From JBDTES01 sp039922435 (GTDB taxonomy: Bacteria > Patescibacteriota > Saccharimonadia > Saccharimonadales > UBA4665), in NCBI GenBank assembly GCA_039922435.1, contig JBDTES010000022.1:1-6900 (forward strand): a stretch of 6,900 nucleotides of DNA, written 5' to 3'. Both the position numbers and the translations under genes were made by a program. The stretch's first letter is position 1. Every line of letters begins with the position of its first letter. Positions 4,154 to 6,900 of the stretch are shown piece after piece. Under the pieces are notes generated by a model. The model searched no databases and was not told the origin of the DNA. It saw only the letters and a list, made by a program, of their open reading frames with translations.

Positions 4154-5704
4154 ATGGCTGAATTATCAATAACAGAACTATCCCGCGATATTAGAGCCGC
4201 GATTGAAGGTCTAAAGTCTCGACCAGAGATTGAAAATGTTGGTGTCGTCACTAGAGTTGGTGACGGGATTGCTTGGATTTACGGCCTATCTGGTGCCGGT
4301 TATAACGAAATGCTCGAAATCGATGGCACTAACGGCCAGAAAGTTACCGCCTTTGCTTTGAATCTTGGTGAAGACGAAATTGGGGCCGTAATTTTGGGCG
4401 ATGACGTCCTCGTAAAGGCCGGCGCCGATGTTCGGCTAAGCGGTCACGTGCTGGAAGTACCGGTTGGCCCTGAACTAGTTGGCCGAGTAGTTGACCCACT
4501 TGGTCGTCCACTTGATGGTGGTGAACCTATTAAAACTAGTCAAACTAGCCGGGTTGAGCGACCGGCTCCTGGAGTGCTAGATCGCAAATCGGTTGATGAA
4601 CCACTTATGACCGGTCTAGTTGCCATTGACGCCATGGTGCCGATTGGGCGTGGCCAGCGAGAACTTATTATTGGTGATCGTCAGACTGGTAAAACAGCAA
4701 TTGTCGTCGATACCATGGTCAACCAGGCTCGTCAGAAAACTGGTGTCATCAACGTTTATGTAGCTATCGGTCAGAAATTATCGAAAATTGCTGCCTTGCA
4801 GGCAAGACTTAAGCGCGAGGGCGTCATGGATCAAACCATTATCGTGGCGACTGGCCCGAGTGACCCAGCTGCCCTGCTATATTTGGCGCCTTACGCCGGA
4901 GCTGCTATGGGCGAGTATTTCCGCGACAACAAACAGCACGCTTTGATTATTTATGATGACTTGACTAAGCACGCTCAGGCTTACCGCCAGATGAGTTTGC
5001 TACTGCGTCGTCCGCCGGGCCGCGAGGCATACCCTGGAGATGTCTTCTATTTGCACTCTCGTTTGCTGGAGCGAGCTGCCAAATTGTCTGATAATTTAGG
5101 CGGAGGATCGTTGACTGCTTTGCCAATTATCGAGACTCAAGCCGGTGATATCTCGGCCTACATTCCAACTAACGTGATTTCGATTACTGATGGTCAGATA
5201 TTTCTCGAGACTTCCCTGTTTTACCAGGGTATTCGACCGGCTATTTCGGTTGGTTTGTCAGTTTCTCGGGTCGGTGGAGCGGCTCAAACCAAAGCTATTA
5301 AATCGGCTGGTGGCAGCATGAAGTTGGCCTTGGCTCAGTTCCGCGAACTGGCGGCCTTTAGTCAGTTTTCGACCGATCTTGACCCAGAAACTCGCCACAC
5401 AATTGAGCGTGGTCAGCGCCTCACTGAGCTGCTTAAGCAGCCGCAGTTTGCACCATATGCAATTTGGGAGATGTACTCGATTCTTTACTCAGCTAACCAG
5501 GGTGCTTTTGACTCTGTTCCGATAGAGAAGGTTGACGTTGCTAGAGCTGCTTTGCTGCGAGAGTTGAAGTCGAAACATGCTAAATTGATTGAGACCTTAA
5601 ACACCGGTAAAAAGCCAGAGGATCAAGAGAATGCTGCTGTTCTGAAGGTAGCCCAAGAAATCACTAAGCAGTATGAAGTTAAAGTGGATAAGTCAGGAGA
5701 CTAG
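4154..5704 (+). CDS. atpA: F-type ATP synthase subunit alpha
   Basis: Alpha (516 residues, close to E. coli's 513) forms the non-catalytic nucleotide sites of the F1 hexamer. A beta-barrel domain occupies the first 95 or so residues. The P-loop is GDRQTGKT at 174-181, with K180 and T181. Downstream are the conserved block LSDNLGGGSLTALPIIETQA and the signature SVSRVGG, whose R372 is the arginine finger that reaches into the neighbouring beta catalytic site. A helical C-terminal domain completes the protein. I choose ATG 4154 over an in-frame GTG at 4136: GGAAAGGA (4141-4148) is 5 bases upstream of the ATG, whereas the GTG lies inside atpH. The gap from the atpH stop is one base. Arginine codons are mostly CGN (27 of 31 by my count), which matters for the comparison with the next ORF. 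The identity is secure. Confidence 0.98.
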   Translation: MAELSITELSRDIRAAIEGLKSRPEIENVGVVTRVGDGIAWIYGLSGAGYNEMLEIDGTNGQKVTAFALNLGEDEIGAVILGDDVLVKAGADVRLSGHVLEVPVGPELVGRVVDPLGRPLDGGEPIKTSQTSRVERPAPGVLDRKSVDEPLMTGLVAIDAMVPIGRGQRELIIGDRQTGKTAIVVDTMVNQARQKTGVINVYVAIGQKLSKIAALQARLKREGVMDQTIIVATGPSDPAALLYLAPYAGAAMGEYFRDNKQHALIIYDDLTKHAQAYRQMSLLLRRPPGREAYPGDVFYLHSRLLERAAKLSDNLGGGSLTALPIIETQAGDISAYIPTNVISITDGQIFLETSLFYQGIRPAISVGLSVSRVGGAAQTKAIKSAGGSMKLALAQFRELAAFSQFSTDLDPETRHTIERGQRLTELLKQPQFAPYAIWEMYSILYSANQGAFDSVPIEKVDVARAALLRELKSKHAKLIETLNTGKKPEDQENAAVLKVAQEITKQYEVKVDKSGD

Positions 5705-5707
5705 TGT

Positions 5708-6196
5708 ATGGAAGGCAGAATTAGAAGAGACCCTCTACCAACTCATTTCGATGAAGGCCAAGAACATCGCAGGCCCTCGGAAAGAAGTATGGCAACTCCT
5801 AAAAATCTGGGAGGTGTAACAGTTTATGTTACTCGTAACAGAACTGACCCTATTAGACTTCAATCTCATGTATCTAAGATGTTAAAAGATTCTGATAATT
5901 TCGATAATGATTATGTGCCACAACCAGACTGGGCAGGAGTTTCCGCAGAAGTTTGGCAGGAGCTTGCCGGTATTGACCCTGATGATCGAACAGAAAACTT
6001 AGTAACAGATATGTATAGTGGTGAGCGTGTATCTAACCGAGCTCAGGACATCGCGACAAATACTCTACTTTCTCTTTCGCATATCGATTGGGCTGAGAGA
6101 CCGGAGGATGAGCGAGCAACCGTAATTAACTACATGCAACGAGTTTTAGGTGGAATGGGGATTACGTTGGTGCACGAAAGCGATCAAAATGGCTAG
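5708..6196 (+). CDS. Unrecognised 162-residue protein encoded between atpA and atpG
   Basis: I do not recognise a family. The N-terminus (1-30) is basic, polar and probably disordered. A short strand-like segment GVTVYVTRN (36-44) follows, then an Asp/Asn-rich linker (61-70), then a mostly helical acidic C-terminal part (about 75-155) with three tryptophans (W75, W83, W128). There is no membrane helix, no signal peptide and no cysteine, so it should be a soluble cytosolic protein. Translation is well supported: AGGAGA (5695-5700) lies 7 bases before the ATG, the gene begins 3 bases after the atpA stop, and it overlaps atpG by 8 bases. A second possible start is M28 (5789), which would drop the basic leader. 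Eight of its 15 arginines use AGA/AGG, against 4 of 31 in atpA, which suggests a separate origin or lower expression. Position suggests an ATP synthase accessory, assembly or inhibitory protein, but that is inference from location only. Confidence 0.75.
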   Translation: MEGRIRRDPLPTHFDEGQEHRRPSERSMATPKNLGGVTVYVTRNRTDPIRLQSHVSKMLKDSDNFDNDYVPQPDWAGVSAEVWQELAGIDPDDRTENLVTDMYSGERVSNRAQDIATNTLLSLSHIDWAERPEDERATVINYMQRVLGGMGITLVHESDQNG

Positions 6197-6900
6197 TACA
6201 ATCATTCTTCGGCGACGAATAACCAGCATCAAAAACACTCGGCAGATTACGCAGGCCCAGCAGCTGGTGGCTGCTAGCAAACTTCGCCGGGCACAAGAAT
6301 ATGCTTCTAGAAGCCGTGCCTACGCTGATTTAGCTGATGAGCTGCTGGCAAACCTTAGTGGTCTTAGAGAGGTCGAACAGCAGCCGTTATTTGCCAAGCG
6401 GCCAGTCCAGAGTCGGCTTTATATAGTTATCACTAGTAATAGCGGACTGGCCGGAGCCTATAATGCGAACGTTCTTAAAGAGCTGACAACTTCTATTATG
6501 GCTGACCGCGAGGCCAAGATTTCCAGTATAGTTACAACGGTTGGTAATAAAGGTTCGCAGTTTGTGCGTCGTTTGAGCGGGGTTGAGTTGAGTGCGGCTT
6601 ATCCAGCTTTTGGTGACCAACCGACCGCTAATGATTTGCGACCACTACTTAGTCGGGTTGTCGAGCAATATAAGCAAGCCGAAATCGACGAAGTACGTGT
6701 ACTCTATACTCGGTTTATTTCAACCATGACACAACACGCCGAAGATCAGCAGCTATTGCCAGCTCGAGCTCCAGAACAAAATATTGAATTGCCGAGCTTT
6801 AGTAATTTTGAGCCCGATGTCGAAACAGTTATAGATCAAATTGGGTTCCGACTTATTGAGGCTGAATTATGGCAAGCAGTGCTAGAAAGTGTAGCTTCCG
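6189..6900 (+). CDS. atpG: F-type ATP synthase subunit gamma (3' end beyond window)
   Basis: Gamma is the central rotor shaft. The first 237 residues are visible and the frame is open to the window edge. The N-terminal helix begins MASTIILRRRITSIKNTRQI and continues ITQAQQLVAASKLRRAQEY (20-38), matching the family's I-x-S-x-K-N-T...I-T-x-A...V-A-A-S-K pattern. The Rossmann-like domain follows, with ITSNSGLAGAYN (81-92), where most gammas have SDRGL or SDKGL, so N84-S85 replaces the usual Asp-Arg/Lys. The visible end ELWQAVLESVAS is the start of the conserved C-terminal helix, which should continue ASE...AM for some 40-50 residues. No good ribosome binding site precedes the ATG. It overlaps the upstream ORF in ATGGCTAG (6189-6196), so its translation is probably coupled to that ORF. 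Confidence 0.95.
   Translation, partial: MASTIILRRRITSIKNTRQITQAQQLVAASKLRRAQEYASRSRAYADLADELLANLSGLREVEQQPLFAKRPVQSRLYIVITSNSGLAGAYNANVLKELTTSIMADREAKISSIVTTVGNKGSQFVRRLSGVELSAAYPAFGDQPTANDLRPLLSRVVEQYKQAEIDEVRVLYTRFISTMTQHAEDQQLLPARAPEQNIELPSFSNFEPDVETVIDQIGFRLIEAELWQAVLESVAS

Noticed and set aside
6189..6900. Possibility that gamma is missing or broken after the unknown ORF
   Set aside because: Reading from the ATG at 6189 gives an intact gamma frame of 237 codons that simply leaves the window.
1..6900. Recoded UGA, as in some Candidate Phyla Radiation lineages
   Set aside because: No frame needs a read-through UGA, and the one TGA present ends the transposase at the expected point.
1..6900. 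CRISPR array, tRNA or rRNA genes
   Set aside because: No regularly spaced repeats, cloverleaf arms or rRNA-like segments were seen. The sequence is almost fully explained by coding regions.

Overview
The window looks like a stretch of chromosome from a small-genome bacterium, most likely a member of the Candidate Phyla Radiation (Patescibacteria); Saccharibacteria is my best guess. The basis is the look of the compact ATP synthase subunits (notably a 135-residue delta), very tight gene packing, a YruB-type glutaredoxin and moderate GC content. This placement comes from protein character, not from a search. No stop codon needs recoding: TAA and TAG end most genes, and TGA ends only the transposase.

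Layout. (1) The left edge holds the first 32 codons of a minus-strand membrane protein, with a well-formed promoter and ribosome binding site. (2) Positions 169-1234 are a complete-looking insertion sequence with 19-bp imperfect terminal inverted repeats and one DDE transposase of 327 residues. Its leader can fold so that the transposase ribosome binding site is hidden. (3) A minus-strand glutaredoxin-like gene (1259-1501) is transcribed divergently from what follows. Its 5' region carries a 19-bp perfect palindrome. (4) From an extended -10 promoter at 1625-1654 runs the F-type ATP synthase operon: an AtpZ/AtpI-like small membrane protein, then atpB (a), atpE (c), atpF (b), atpH (delta), atpA (alpha), an unrecognised 162-residue ORF, and atpG (gamma), which is cut off by the window end. 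atpD and atpC would be expected just beyond.

Together the operon encodes the Fo proton channel and ring (a, c, b), the stalk (b, delta, gamma) and part of the F1 head (alpha). Subunit c lacks the Na+-coordinating residues, so the enzyme is predicted to be proton-coupled. The genes are nearly contiguous (1-bp overlap, or gaps of 1-21 bp), except for a 59-base, cytosine-free leader before atpE.

The most notable item is the 162-residue ORF wedged between atpA and atpG, a junction where most bacteria have nothing. It has a strong ribosome binding site, overlaps atpG by 8 bases, contains no membrane segment and uses arginine codons unlike its neighbours. It may be a lineage-specific ATP synthase accessory or regulatory protein, or a domesticated foreign gene. 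I recognise no family for it.
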